Source of the DNA: Limnoperna fortunei
Lineage: Eukaryota; Mollusca; Bivalvia; Mytilida; Modiolidae
Assembly: GCA_944474755.1 (NCBI GenBank)
Contig: OX104112.1
Coordinates: forward strand, 63,457,640-63,521,639
Length of the DNA stretch: 64,000 nucleotides
Reading direction: 5' to 3'
Part shown: piece after piece, positions 45,433-56,504 of the stretch
Position numbering within the stretch: the stretch's first letter is position 1
Layout of the letters: the number at the start of each line of letters is the position of its first letter
The notes under the pieces: generated by a model
Databases searched by the model: none
The model's input: only the letters and a program-made list of their open reading frames with translations
What the model was told of the DNA's origin: nothing
Translations under genes and position numbers: made by a program

Positions 45433-45670
45433 TTCCTGTAAATGTGGCAACAGCCAAGAAACCCAGTATCATTTTTTCTTTGAATGTACAGAGTATACGG
45501 ATCTGAGAAGAGACTTATTTAACGGCTTAAACTGGTTACCAAACAATACAGCAGTCAACTTAAACCTCTTATTAAACGGCAGCAATGAACTTTTACAAGA
45601 CGAAAATGAAATGATATTTACTAATGTTTATAAATTTATAAAGAAATCTAAACGATTCCTTGTTGTGTAA
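45433..45670 (+). pseudogene. LINE C-terminal Cys/His finger segment
   Basis: In a different frame from the preceding piece, the strand reads SCKCGNSQETQYHFFFEC and continues to a TAA at 45668-45670 after KKSKRFLVV. It is shorter than the usual ORF track limit and is reached by a frameshift near 45425. Confidence 0.8.
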
Positions 45671-45964
45671 AAGAGTAACCATATTATCTAGCGACAACAA
45701 CACACGAAGCGTCATCAATTCTTCTACAACTCTTTCATTCCTTATCCTTTTTCCTTTCATTGTTCTGTTTATTCTTTCCTTGTTTTTGTATAATTGATTC
45801 TTTCTTTATTTTTTGTATAATTGAATGTAATTCATGTTTTGTCACCATGTCCATATATTACATGTATCATATTTTAAACGGAGAAGACTTCATAAGTATG
45901 TATTACTTGTGTCTGATCCTGTTTGTTCATTGTACAAATAAAATATGTTTAAACTAATGCACAA

Positions 45965-46815
45965 ACCTGCATTTTTTTCTCCAGCCACAGTACATAAAAC
46001 AACCGAGAAACACTGACTGACAAGATGCGGACTTTATTGACTAACTAATCTGGTATACAAGTTGTGTTCATCAAACCAAACCTATTAATGATAAAAATCA
46101 ACACAACATCATCCTGTTATACGTTGGCCATATTTAACTTGTCCCGACTTCCTTTACATACAAAATATTTATCGATACAGGCCAATAACTAGATTAATAT
46201 AGCTGTAAAGTGCAACCCTCTTCCCAGTCACTGATATATGGGATCATACGAGATTTGATCTCCGGATTCCAATGCTGTCAGTTTTGACAACGCTGCTAAT
46301 CGATGGCGCTTTCCCTAGTACCATTTTTATCACAAATTGGTAAAACAATATGACTACTTCTCACATTAAACCACTGCTGAAATAGCTCCTAAATACTTCG
46401 TTTTCTTCCTTTCTAGCTCTTCGAGTATCAACTGCTGAAACCCTTCTGCACAGTGCTACCTTTGTTAACATAATAATATACTCTAGAAACCTCTCAGCAC
46501 ACTGAAGCGTTCAGCATTAGACAATAAAACAATGCTGAGCCTCGAGCTGCAATTCAGCACACTGCACCTTTATAAACAACAGTAGTTATGTGTACACAAC
46601 GAATGCTGAGCTAAAATGCTGTACTCCAAAACCTTTACCATCGAGCTTCCCGGGTGACAATCTCCGAATTTGTTGACTAAATACATGCGAACAACGTTTT
46701 GTATATCATTTAGAAGTCCATTTGGCGATACCAAAACTCTTTATCACTAAACCGTTTAAAGGAACACAATTTAACTCAAAGTAAACGTGAAACATACAAA
46801 GACACAGATTTTCGT
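45965..46815. other. Intergenic, nothing recognised
   Basis: Words such as TGCTGA and TTCAGCAC recur at 46370-46620, giving a mildly repetitive look, but no unit could be defined. Confidence 0.35.
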
Positions 46816-46821
46816 TATGAA

Positions 46822-47296
46822 GGTGTAGGACCACCATAGTTTTTTTTACTCTTCGGCTATATTAAAATTTGATAATTTTTACTTATCCTAGAAAATGTAC
46901 CTTTGTTTCAAATTAAGTGACACTTCTGTCCCCTATAAAAATGCACTGGCTGAACATTCTGTCAAAATTTCACAATATGTTTCATTGCATACATGTATAA
47001 GAAAAAACGCTCAACCTGAAGTCCACGTGGTCTAAAAATCTACTTTCACTTTCTATTTCAGTCCAAAAATAGTGCTTGTCCCTAACTGACTCTCAACATT
47101 TTTATGTTCATTTAAAACCAATAAAACTTTATCCTCAAGTTTCCTAGAATATTCAGCTTTCCAAAAATACCAAATTTATTCTGGTATCATGTGCGGTTCA
47201 AATTCTATATGATGCAAAAGTGAACCTGTCTGTTGACTACTACTACTTTTACGTACAACCTCTGGACTGGTTCCCGGTATTTGGTTGTCCTACACC
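46822..47296. mobile_element. MITE, copy 2 of a 470-bp family, with TGAA target duplication
   Basis: The inverted ends GGTGTAGGACCACCA and the complement of TGGTTGTCCTACACC match at 14 of 15 positions. TGAA is found directly outside both ends (46818-46821 and 47297-47300). It is 475 bp with no ORF of note. It matches copy 1 (10202-10670) along its length. Confidence 0.85.
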
Positions 47297-47304
47297 TGAA
47301 GGAT

Positions 47305-48120
47305 TGACAACATATCCGTCCCAAAACCGCAGACGTTTAAATTATCGTCCATTTTAAAACTATAAATAGAATAAATACCAAATCAACAAACTTTAAACGA
47401 CCGCAAACTAATTTTGACAACCAAAATAAATGAATATGACACTGTAAACACAATAAAATAGCCAAAAGAAAATATTCAACTTGTGAAATAGGAGCTGCAA
47501 GAGTGAGAAGCGAATTTGTCACAAAAATTTTTTTAAGGAATAAATTAAAAGATTGGTTTAATGCCAATTCAGTTCTTTCGTACGCTTAATTAATTTATGT
47601 GAACTGTGTTATCAGATGTATGTGAGATTTGACTTACAAATAACATTAAAGTAACAAAATGTATTTTCATGATTAATTGGGTTACAAAACCAGATGTGAA
47701 CAATTAATAAAATTAACTTAAACGCGACTGGTCAAACGACAACCTTTTATCAATGATATTAGCTTAGCACATACGTTTTTGTCGGTTGGATGTATCAAAA
47801 TCGACGCATGTTTGTTTAATATATGAATTGACTTTAACGATACTTTTATCTATATTATGGCTTTCAGATTTCCTTCATACGTGAGTGTTGACATACCAAA
47901 CTAAGTAATTCTTCAACAAACAAGACTGATTATATAAAATTAAAGCGCGACAAATATCAATAAATTAATTTACTTTCATATTTTAAAATATATAATGTGT
48001 TTACTTTGCATTTCTATTAAATTTTAAGAAAGCAGTTAAAAGTACGATTATTAAATATCTATGTGTTATTTAGACCAAAGCTGTTAAATAAGAGCTTGGT
48101 AATACGCGTATAACAATTTG
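47305..48120. other. Intergenic, nothing recognised
   Basis: Short ORFs only; no repeat family recognised. Confidence 0.4.
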
Positions 48121-48124
48121 TTGG

Positions 48125-48290
48125 TTTTGTTTGTTTGAATGTTGTTTTACGCCACTTGTAGCAATTTCTCAGCTACCGGTATTTCAAGGTGTCCAGGTTT
48201 TATTGTGGGAGGAATCTGGAGTATTCGGAGAAAATCCTGACCTTCTTTAGGAAAAACTAGCAATCCTTGCCAAATATGAAATAAATGCAA
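48125..48290 (-). repeat. SINE fragment, minus orientation
   Basis: The plus strand reads TTTGTTTGAATGTTGTTTTA, GCCACTTGTAGCAATTTCTC, GGGAGGAATCTGGAGTATTC, GGAGAAAATCCTGACC, TAGCAATCCTTGCC, the 3' half of the 53.4-kb SINE family. The tRNA-like head is missing. Confidence 0.65.
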
Positions 48291-48779
48291 AACTAATATA
48301 CAGTTTTGGCCTCTAACGAAGGTAATATTCATAATTATAAATCAAGTGTTATTTTTCCGAGGTCCTCTTTTGAGGTTTAATCATTTTGATACTTCTGGAA
48401 GTCAATTAAAGGCCATAACTGTATTATTATACTGCGCTAATACTAAACATAACTAATAATACGTGACTATTTTGATGGGGACTGTGTAGTACTTTTAAAT
48501 TTGGCGCTCTTCGGCACGTCGAACAAATAACTAGTTATTTTGTCTGCTTGCAAATTCCCAGACAGTTACTATACCCACGTGCGGATTTGAGCGAGAAAAA
48601 CATTCCCAACATCTCACCTATGTTATTACTTGTTTCCATAGTAAAGTATAATAATATAATTTATTTTTTTTGCACAATATATTGCAGCATTTATGCATTT
48701 GCAGTGTTTCCTATTCCTGGATTTGACTTTTCCCTAGACATGACAATGAGTAACTAGACGGGTGTCAATTAGAGGCACT

Positions 48780-48950
48780 GCTTATTTGTCCAGAGCACCT
48801 GAGTGTACCCATTGTTTTTATTGGGTTTTGGGTTACTCTCTTTCTGTTTTTTTGTGTTTTGGTTTTTGTATTAGTCTATATCCGGATTTGTAACTGTCCC
48901 TTCACTTTTTGCTCTTGTTGTTCAATCGGTTTTCTTTGCTATTTTTCTTA
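48780..48950 (+). repeat. T/G-rich dispersed repeat fragment
   Basis: GCACCTGAGTGTACCCATTG followed by TTGGGTTTTGGGTTACT and a T-rich stretch resembles segments at 28235-28390 and 24225-24350. A common mussel repeat of this form exists as far as I recall; the boundaries are not clear. Confidence 0.35.
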
Positions 48951-49499
48951 CAAGTGAATTATATTTAGGCACATTATTATGAGAACAGGTATTAACAATT
49001 TTATTAACGTTAATTGATCGTCATCTAAAAAGCTTCAAAACATAAAGGACATGGGTCATTAAGGGCCTTTTTGGCCCCATGATTTGACAAAAAATGTTAA
49101 CTGTGATTGTAATGTCCAGACTTTGCAAAATGAATTAGCAGTCATGAATTGCTAATATTCTGTAATCGATTTATAATCTTTCCAAAATTATCGTCAATAA
49201 TGATGACACAATATGCAGAAAGCACCAATTTTGGACAGAAAATGTTAAAAATGCAATGATTGGTATAACTAAACTTCAAAAATAGGTATCCCTTCATCCT
49301 TCGATCAAACAATATATTTTTTATGATGAGAACAAAATATTGTTAAATTATGGTTTTGGTCCAAGCATGTGGTGGTACTTATTGTATAAAAAATGGCTTG
49401 ATTTTTATTAAAATTTAACGATTTTTCTTAGAACCATTATTGTGACCACATTTAATGACCTCATACATATAGAATGCCATCGGGGTCAAACTTCGTAAT

Positions 49500-49690
49500 G
49501 CTTCATTCATCATTCTTCATCCTTCATGCATCATTCTTTATCCTTAACTCATCATTCGTCATGCTTAATTCATTATTCTTCATTCTTAATTCATCTCTCG
49601 TCATGCTTAATTCGTGATAATTAATTCTATATTGTTAGTTCTATATTCTTTATTGTTAATTCTTCATTCTTTATTGTAAATTCGTTATCA
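49500..49690. repeat. Degenerate ATTCTTCATTC microsatellite
   Basis: The core CATTCTTCATCCTT/TTAATTCATTATT repeats with a period near 11-13 bases for about 180 bases. It is followed by a short stretch of the complementary word (GAATAAAGCATAAAGAA). Confidence 0.6.
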
Positions 49691-49931
49691 GCATTTTTAA
49701 AGAAAGAATATTGAATAAAGCATAAAGAAGTAAGAATAAAGCATGTCGAATAATGCAACTACTAAGCAAAATGGTCAAGTACTAGGCATAATGATCAACT
49801 ACTACAAATGACCAAATACGAATAATGAAAACAATTTCTCGCACTGCAGCCAAGTGCATCCAAGCGTTTAATTGTTGTGCATCTGAATGTTTTATTCTCC
49901 TATTTTTCCAAGAAAGCATTTTTGTATTAAG

Positions 49932-49984
49932 ATGGAGGAAGTCAATCGGATATCGATGGAAAGGGCAGACATTTTACTTACAAG
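49932..49984 (+). CDS. Possible first coding exon of an unidentified gene
   Basis: An ATG at 49932 (AAGATGGAGG, good context) begins an open stretch MEEVNRISMERADILLTR that ends at AAG|GTATAT. It looks like a small first exon, but no downstream partner with matching phase was identified; the VWC peptide gene at 53.8 kb starts its own ATG after an acceptor and would not need it in frame. Weak evidence. Confidence 0.2.
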
Positions 49985-50264
49985 GTATATAATTTAATTT
50001 TATACATCATTAAGACTATATCTTAAAATCAAATCTAAAAAAATTATCCATTGGAAACCGTAAAGAAATAGCTGTGGGAAGCCACAGGTTCTCAGACAGA
50101 ACCCCTTCTTGTATTCTCTTCTTGTATTGTAAATGTAAAAGAAATCCTTTTCAAGTCTTAAATTATATTTTGCTCTTTGTTTTATTCATTTCTAACGAAA
50201 TAATCAAACTTTCCACTTAAATACTATATTTCTGACAGTCGACCTGCAAATTGTTTTTTTCTCT

Positions 50265-50310
50265 TTTTCCCTTTTTTTTTTGGGGTGGGGGGGGGTGGGG
50301 GAGGGGTCCA
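50265..50310. repeat. Poly-T/poly-G tract
   Basis: A run of T (10 bases) passes directly into G-rich sequence (GGGGTGGGGGGGGGTGGGGG). It could form a G-quadruplex on the plus strand. Two minus ORFs through it are artefacts. Confidence 0.7.
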
Positions 50311-51180
50311 TAGTAATATCCAAGAACACCCAAGAATACCTAAAAAACAACAAAATTGATATGAAAACAATATTTTTGTATAAAAAATACATATTGCAAT
50401 ATGTGAAATATTGTTTATGAGCAACTATATTATTTTAATATAGAAAAACTCAAAATAGTTGTCATGTAGACACAGGTTAAAATGACAGTGTTTGGCAGCC
50501 TTAGACTGTTTACAAATTGTATGTACTCTATGGTGAAAAATGTTACAACTAAAGTCAGCTAAGTATGCTATGACATAACATACTTTAACAAAGAAACACA
50601 TTTTGGAAACATTTTATATTACCCTTTTACATGATATTATTTCAATCAAGACATCAATGGAGTGCAGCTGGTGTTTGATCTTTACTTATTTTGGGATTAT
50701 TTTGTTTTAAAATTGATATGTCTAATAAATGTATTTCTATGGTCCGGTGTGGGGGAGGGGGTGCAAGGGGTGTCAAAATATCTTTTTCATTATTTTTGCC
50801 TATACCAAATTCTTTTAAGAAAAAAAATTTAATGTAATTGTATGTAGTGACAAGTACATGAATGGGCTCACTTAATAGTCTAATACACAGATGAAGTCTT
50901 GATGACATACACTTAAGCAGTTCTAAATAATCATTTTCATGACTGTTTTGAGAAGGTATGGTATAAATACATTTAATTTACTGATTACATCAGTGTTACT
51001 GTTTTGTTCAGTTAATACATATAGTGTATTATACATGGTATGCATATTGTAGTGCGACAGAAATTCATATGTAGTATTTTCAACCCATTTAGTTTATCAA
51101 TTATTTTATTCCCATATAAAGTTGTATATATCTATTTATCATATGTTTAGTAAATATATGTTTAGTTATGCATACATGAT

Positions 51181-52435
51181 ACTAATAGAGGTTGTAGTAC
51201 CGTATTGCCTAGGGATGTAATACACTCCTCCAGGGCAGATATGGATTTCCTATATATTTGCAATGGAGATCCATATCTGCCCCGCAGGCCAAGATATGGA
51301 TTTATTTTAAACTTGTAATTTAAAGTATTTGATACAAAATGTTATTATTTGGAGATATCCATATCACATCCCCTATAAACCCTCAACCCATATCTACCCA
51401 TGGCCTAAAGGCCCTCAGGCAGATATGGAAGTCTCAGATTTAAAGGGGATGTGGTAGGTGTTGTACTTCGTCCAGTGTTGTATGTAGCAAAAGTTGGTCG
51501 CAACTCCCTTGTTGTATGGCAGAAAGAATTTATTGCAACACAAGACTGTTCATACTTCTTGGTATACATGACACATGGTAGTCTGAATTGCTTGATAAAA
51601 TCCCAAGATACTGATGCTGGTCTGAAATATATTTAAGCACCCCATTCAGTGTCATGTTACAGTAGTGTTCATTTATGAATATGTGATAATTATAGGTTTC
51701 ATAATGATTTACAGTTGAAAATAACAAAATGTCAACTTGAGCTATGGAATTTCCATATTATATCAAAAAAGACTCTGCAAGCTTGTTTTTACATTGAAAT
51801 TATAGAAGAGAGTTGATATAAAGCGATTCTCAACTATCATGAGTTTTGAAGCCATTACCTCATGCTTTTGTTTTCAAGCAATAGAACAACAGTGGCTTGT
51901 GCAGAAATTTTCCTTGCATTCCACTATGATGTCATAGGTGAAAAACCTTTCAACGTCACACATACACCAACACAACCAATCAGAAAGCTCTAAAAGTGAT
52001 ACACAATGGACGATCATACAATCAAACTAGTCTTATTTTTTTATAGCACTTTTTCATATCTTCCAGACTATGATCTCAAAATACACAATCTTTTTGGAAA
52101 TGTGACAAAACAGCCCAATCGTAAGAGGATATGTATCATATACTAGCACTTAGACAAGAAATGCAGATGTGATACTGATAGAGGTTGTAGAACCATATTA
52201 GAAAGGGGTGTACTGTAATACAAATGCAGTATCACACACCCACCAGGGCAAATATGGATAACCCTAAATATTTTCAAAGGAGATACATATCTGGCCTACA
52301 GAGCAAGATATGGTTATAATGTAAAACTTATGATTTTAAGTATATGATAAAAAGATAATGTCCATGTCACATCCTGTATCAGCCCTAAACCCATATCTGC
52401 CCTCACTAGAAGTCTCAGATTGATTGCCATATAAT
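51181..52435. mobile_element. Element with 260-bp direct terminal repeats
   Basis: Block 51181-51440 recurs in the same orientation at 52170-52435: ACTAATAGAGGTTGTAG/ACTGATAGAGGTTGTAG, CAGGGCAGATATGG/CAGGGCAAATATGG, GATCCATATCTG/GATACATATCTG, AAGATATGG, CACATCC, AACCCATATCT, GAAGTCTCAGATT. The interval of about 730 bp is related to 33730-34190. The structure is like a small LTR (TRIM-like) element or two tandem copies of a larger unit. There is no coding capacity. Confidence 0.65.
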
Positions 52436-52699
52436 AACCTGGTTCTTATTGGTGTACAAATTCTTTCATTTATTTGTTTACAACCGATAAGCTGAAATAA
52501 AGAATTAGAAGGTATAAATTCAAGTGGTCCAATTATCTGCTATTGATTGCTAGCTATCAGTCAAACTGTATTAAACTATAGGATAAATGTTAGACAAATA
52601 CTTTTTTAAGTTTAGAAAATTAAATTTTAAAAAGTTAAACTTTCAATTCTGATCAGCCTAGCATTTTGAATTTGGCTCTTCAACTTTGACTTTTGATTT

Positions 52700-53340
52700 T
52701 TAGCTCACCTGAACCGAAGGGTCATATGATCTATTGTTATAACTGCATTCGTTGTCAGCGGTGGTGTCTGAAAACTTTTTACATTTTAATCTTCTCGGAA
52801 ATCACTTGGCCAATTGAAACCAAACTCGGTTCATTGGATGGACCTTTAATAAGTTTTGTGTTTTTTATTCTTATTGTCCGATTGGTAAACTAATATGTCC
52901 ACCACCTAATTTAACATAATACCCGATGGGAAAAAGTTTTAAAAGGCCTTTTCTCTAAAATTGGTTAAACAATTGAAACAAAACTTATGAAAAGTATTCA
53001 TCGGATGGGCCTCTATAAGGTTTATGTTTTTATGCCAATTGGAAATTTAGAATGACCGCCACCACAGGACGTGCATGTAGTTTAACCCAGTTAACTAATC
53101 AAAACACAAGTTTTACATGGGACTCTAATTTCAAATGCCATATCTTTTCTAAAACTGCAAAGCTGATTCAAGATATATTGTATTTTAATGTTTATCTGAT
53201 GGTCCTTTTAAAATTTTATGATTTTTAAATTTGATCAAAAATCCACAATCGCTGAAATTGTAGGGATTAATTGAACATAGAAACCTTCAAGATAACATTT
53301 TAAATAGCTTTCTACTAGTATTTGAAACTATTGAACCGGT
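52700..53340 (+). repeat. Bivalve TAGCTCACCTG repeat
   Basis: It starts with TTTTTAGCTCACCTGAACCG and AAGGGTCATATGATC, and continues AAACTTTTTACATTTTAATC, TTGGCCAATTGAAACCAAAC, a dispersed repeat I recognise from bivalve genomes. Parts of the unit recur at 52960-53010 (AATTGAAACAAAACTTATGA, CATCGGATGGGCC) and about 53170-53350, so two or three decayed sub-units are present. Confidence 0.6.
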
Positions 53341-53397
53341 TGAAACCAAGCAGCAAGATTCATTGGTTGGTCTCAACAAAGATTTATGCCAGTAGAA

Positions 53398-53640
53398 AAT
53401 TGTTTGTTTGTTTGTTTTGATGGTGTTTAACGCCACTTTCAGCAATTTTTCAGCTATATCATGGCGTCCAGTTTTTATTGGGGGAGGAAGCCGGAGTACC
53501 CGGAGAAAACCCCCGACCTGCGGTAGGAAAACTGGCAATCCTTGTCAATTAAGATTGGAGTCGAGTACACCTTGCCTGTTGGGAGAATCGAACCCGCAAT
53601 CTCAGTATTGACAGACCACGTGATCAATAGTAGACGAACT
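53398..53640 (-). mobile_element. tRNA-derived SINE, minus orientation, well preserved
   Basis: On the minus strand a good B box (GGGTTCGATTC) at about 53591 is followed by AAGGTGTACTCGACTCCAAT, GACAAGGATTGCCAGTTTTC, GGGTACTCCGGCTTCCTCCC, CCAATAAAAACTGGACGCCA, and the tail GGCGTTAAACACCATCAAAA plus a CAAA repeat. It is the best copy of the family here and lies 180 bp upstream of the VWC peptide exon. Confidence 0.8.
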
Positions 53641-53811
53641 ATCAGTGATATAAACTATCTTTTTTTATAGTTATCAGCTTAAAACCTAGAAAAGGTCAAA
53701 TCTAAAAGCTTTTGCATCACGCCACATGAAAACACGCGTTTCTCTCTTTGCCATTCATGTCATATAGACAATACAGTACAATATGTAGACATACATTTTC
53801 ATTTTTACTAT

Positions 53812-53818
53812 TTTGCAG
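53812..53818 (+). promoter_or_regulatory. Splice acceptor before the VWC peptide start
   Basis: A pyrimidine-rich run (TTTTCATTTTTACTATTTTG) ends in CAG at 53818. This favours the ATG at 53823 over the in-frame ATG at 53748. Confidence 0.55.
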
Positions 53819-53822
53819 GACG

Positions 53823-54119
53823 ATGACTTCTAAGCTGATTGTGGGTTTTGTTTTTGCATCTTTAAATATGGTACTGATGCATTGCGCTGAAGAGACGACA
53901 TGTTCTCCAGGTAGTATAGAGTGGATTTCACCATGTAGATTTTGTCGGTGCTTATTGGGCCATTGGACGTGTAGAACAGTGTATTGTCCACCTTGCCGAT
54001 TGGGCCAAATTCCAGGTCAGCCTTATCCAGACCAGTGTTGTACTCGGTGTTTCCCTCTAACTCCGGGAGTTAATGAAGATCCACCTGGTCCGTTTTTGCC
54101 ACCTGTCTTTATGATTTAG
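53823..54119 (+). CDS. Small secreted cysteine-rich peptide with VWC-like motif
   Basis: An exon begins after an acceptor TTTTGCAG (ends 53818) and ATG follows four bases later, so a non-coding first exon upstream is expected. The 98-residue product has a signal peptide (residues 1 to about 21, LIVGFVFASLNMVLM core). Its mature part has Cys at 27, 38, 41, 43, 50, 55, 58, 72, 73 and 76. The spacing C-x2-C-x-C, C-x6-C-x4-C-x2-C and C-C-x2-C is the von Willebrand factor type C signature, here as a single short domain. The tail is Pro-rich (DPPGPFLPP). Secretion is likely; roles in byssus, shell or immunity are possible in molluscs but not shown. The frame upstream to 53748 is open by chance. Confidence 0.75.
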   Translation: MTSKLIVGFVFASLNMVLMHCAEETTCSPGSIEWISPCRFCRCLLGHWTCRTVYCPPCRLGQIPGQPYPDQCCTRCFPLTPGVNEDPPGPFLPPVFMI

Positions 54120-54191
54120 TCCAAGCCTGTGTTGTCGTCGGTGTTTGCTTACATACAGAGACGAAAAAAAATGAAAATAATATGGCATTTG

Positions 54192-55294
54192 TATGGTGGC
54201 ATATATCTGCCACCACATATCACTTAATTAAGTCGACATATTTTCGGAAATATGTCAACATGCTTCATAATTAAGTCAACATAATACTTAATTAAGTCAT
54301 CATTATCAGATTAGAAAATGCGCTGTTTGAACAAAATGTGCCGTCTACTTTTCCACCTATTTATCGTGCAAGTAGACATAATTATGAATTAAGTGGACAT
54401 AATTTTCTGATTAAGTCGACATAATTTTATGATTAAGTCAACTTAATATTCTGTTTAAGTCGACATACGTTTTTTTATTATGTTGACATTATTAAGTCCA
54501 CATAATTTGATTATTAGGTCTACATAATAATCTACCATTTAACTTGAAAGGGGGGGGGGCGCTTGGTTTAGAAGTTGAAATTCCAAGACCTCAATGAGAG
54601 AATCCTGGCAGAAATGAGACCAGAGCCAGCAGTATGTTGACAGAGTATTTCATGTATTTCATTTTCGCTTTATTTTGGAATGGTTAATGTTTTCATATCA
54701 TTTATTTTTGACATATATAAAGGTTAATTTGCATTTTGTTCATTGTGACTATACCTTTTAAATTGATGGTCAATATCTTCAAGTAATTTTCAGTTTTATA
54801 TTGATCAATGATTTAAGGGGGCTTAACCTATATACAAGCCACGACATACTGCTGGCTCAGGTCTCATTTCTGCCATGATTCTCTCATTGAGATCTTGGAA
54901 TTTCAACTTCTAAACCAAGCAATCCCCTCCCCTTTTCAAGTTAAATGGTAGATAATTATGTCGACTTAATAATCAGACAGATTATGTGGATTTAATTATG
55001 TCGACACAATCAAAAACTAATGTCGACTTAAACAGAAAATTAAGTTGACTTAATCATAAAATTATGTCAAAATTATGTCCACTTAATTCATAATTATGTC
55101 TACTTGCGCGATAAATAAGTGGAAAAGTAGATGGCACATTCTGTTCAAACAGCGCATTTCCCCTCTTTTTTCTAACCTGATAATGATGACTTAATTCAGT
55201 ATTATGTTGACTTAATTATGTAGCATGTTGACATATTTCCGAAAATGTGTCGACTTAGTTAAGTGATATGTGGTGGCAGATATATGCCACCATA
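54192..55294. mobile_element. Large foldback (inverted-repeat) element with CATTTG target duplication
   Basis: Two arms of about 450 bp (54192-54640 and 54845-55294) are inverted copies of each other with about 200 bp between them. The ends start TATGGTGGCATATATCTGCC and are themselves near-palindromic (TGGTGGCA...TGCCACCA). CATTTG flanks both ends (54186-54191 and 55295-55300). Each arm contains many variants of ATTAAGTCGACATAAT. There are no ORFs. The left end starts 72 bp after the stop codon of the VWC peptide, so it may lie in or alter its 3' UTR. Confidence 0.88.
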
Positions 55295-55304
55295 CATTTG
55301 AATT

Positions 55305-56280
55305 GTAATTTAGCATAAATCAATTGAGTTATCAATTAAACGCATTCCCAATGCACATGCAATAAATTGAAAATGCTTTCAAAACAGTATTATTTTAAGC
55401 CACGATCTATGTGAACAACGATTTTGCCAACCCGTTGTTTGGCCGCAGCTGGTTAAGCAAATTTTGTTTTTGGTTTATTTTTTTGGATTATCGTATACCT
55501 TTAGAAAAGAAAAAGTCAGTTGGATGTTTTATGTGGAGATGATTGTAAGGCCACAATACCGGAGGTTGCTCGCGAACCATAATGGATAACATGTTTAAGG
55601 AATATCACGCTTCTTGCACGATAAAGCCATTTTTTTGCAGATTTAAAAAGGGATAAGGTGCACTGTAGTCGCTACAAAATCCAAAACCCGCTATCATAAA
55701 AAAAAAGCTTAACTAAGCCTCGTAATTTCATGTTACTTGTTCCATCCTATTAACATCAATGGCATTCATTGTCCTACATTTGTAAATATACCTGCTTACT
55801 GGATGTAATGCCGCTAATCAGTCAGTCAAAAAGTTTATTATAAGCAGAGTTCCGGTAGGTGTTAGAGTTGGTTTCAAGTAGCTCGTAGGTGTTTTCTGGA
55901 TGCTTTACATTTTTACCCGGTCCAATATACCATCGTTGTTTTGTTGTATTCAGTTTAAATAATTCACTGAACATCTCAAAGTCTGTTGACTTAATGCTTT
56001 ATTACGTGTTCTCATCCTGAATTCTGAAATATTGTGCATTGAGTTTTAAACACAAACCAGTCTATATATACCCGTTTTATATATGTCTCACATATTAATA
56101 ATTTATTCATTGTCTATACCATGTCACCTGTCAAATTCGTAAACAGTAATTACATGCAATGACAATTAGATTGGTTTTCACTTCGGACGTTAACAGGTTG
56201 TCATCATGAATTGGTAGTCTAACAAATGTCTCCGAATTTTTTGCACTTTCGTAATATTTTCCCCGTTCCTTTTACTTGTT
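55305..56280. other. Intergenic, nothing recognised
   Basis: No gene or repeat family could be supported. Confidence 0.4.
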
Positions 56281-56286
56281 TTTGAA

Positions 56287-56500
56287 AGACTGTCAACACT
56301 AAGGTTGCGGGTTAGAGCCTTTTTGCTTGCAGTGGTTTGATATGCTATAATAAAGATTTTAAAATGCTAAAGTAGCGTCTTGTTCGTGATTGGACGCCAC
56401 TTCCGTCAATTTTTGCAGCAATATCATATTTTCCAGTAGGGGTATCCGGCGCAAACTCATAACCTTTGGCTGAGTGGCGTTAAACCTGATTAAAACAAAG
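56287..56500. repeat. Nested SINE fragments
   Basis: A plus-strand head (GTCAACACTAAGGTTGCGGG, B-box-like) at 56290-56320 is followed by a minus-strand tail/centre (GACGCCACTTCCGTCAATTT, GGTATCCGGCGCAAAC) at 56390-56475 and a short plus-strand tail (GTGGCGTTAAACCTGATTAA). The mix of orientations indicates nested or rearranged copies. Confidence 0.5.
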
Positions 56501-56504
56501 TCCA

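Larger units (their letters stand above)
42540..45957 (+). mobile_element. Jockey/CR1-like LINE, 5'-truncated, relatively young
   Basis: From left to right: endonuclease with ITETHLD, GGGLLIYAKE, ETLWVEARV, GDMNADLF, SDHD; RT with SNYRPISLISCIGKVMERIV, YQSGFRP, FCDFSKAFEKVWH (motif A), GVPQGSVLGPLLFILFIND (motif B) and RLFADDTSFGYS (motif C, FADD); thumb with KHLGVTF and YIRPILEYACEVWDNC; then a C-terminal CKCG...HFFFEC finger (about 45433-45485). A 3' UTR ends near AATAAAATATG at 45940. It begins inside the endonuclease (42545), so about 40 residues of EN and all of ORF1 are missing. It is inserted just after the SINE tail. Confidence 0.92.

Noticed and set aside
49932..49984. Small ATG exon as part of the VWC peptide gene
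   Set aside because: The VWC protein starts with its own signal peptide right after its acceptor, and joining would need a different frame. Kept only as a weak separate exon.
50204..50424. Two minus ORFs with a PPPPP run
   Set aside because: They arise from the poly-G tract read on the other strand.
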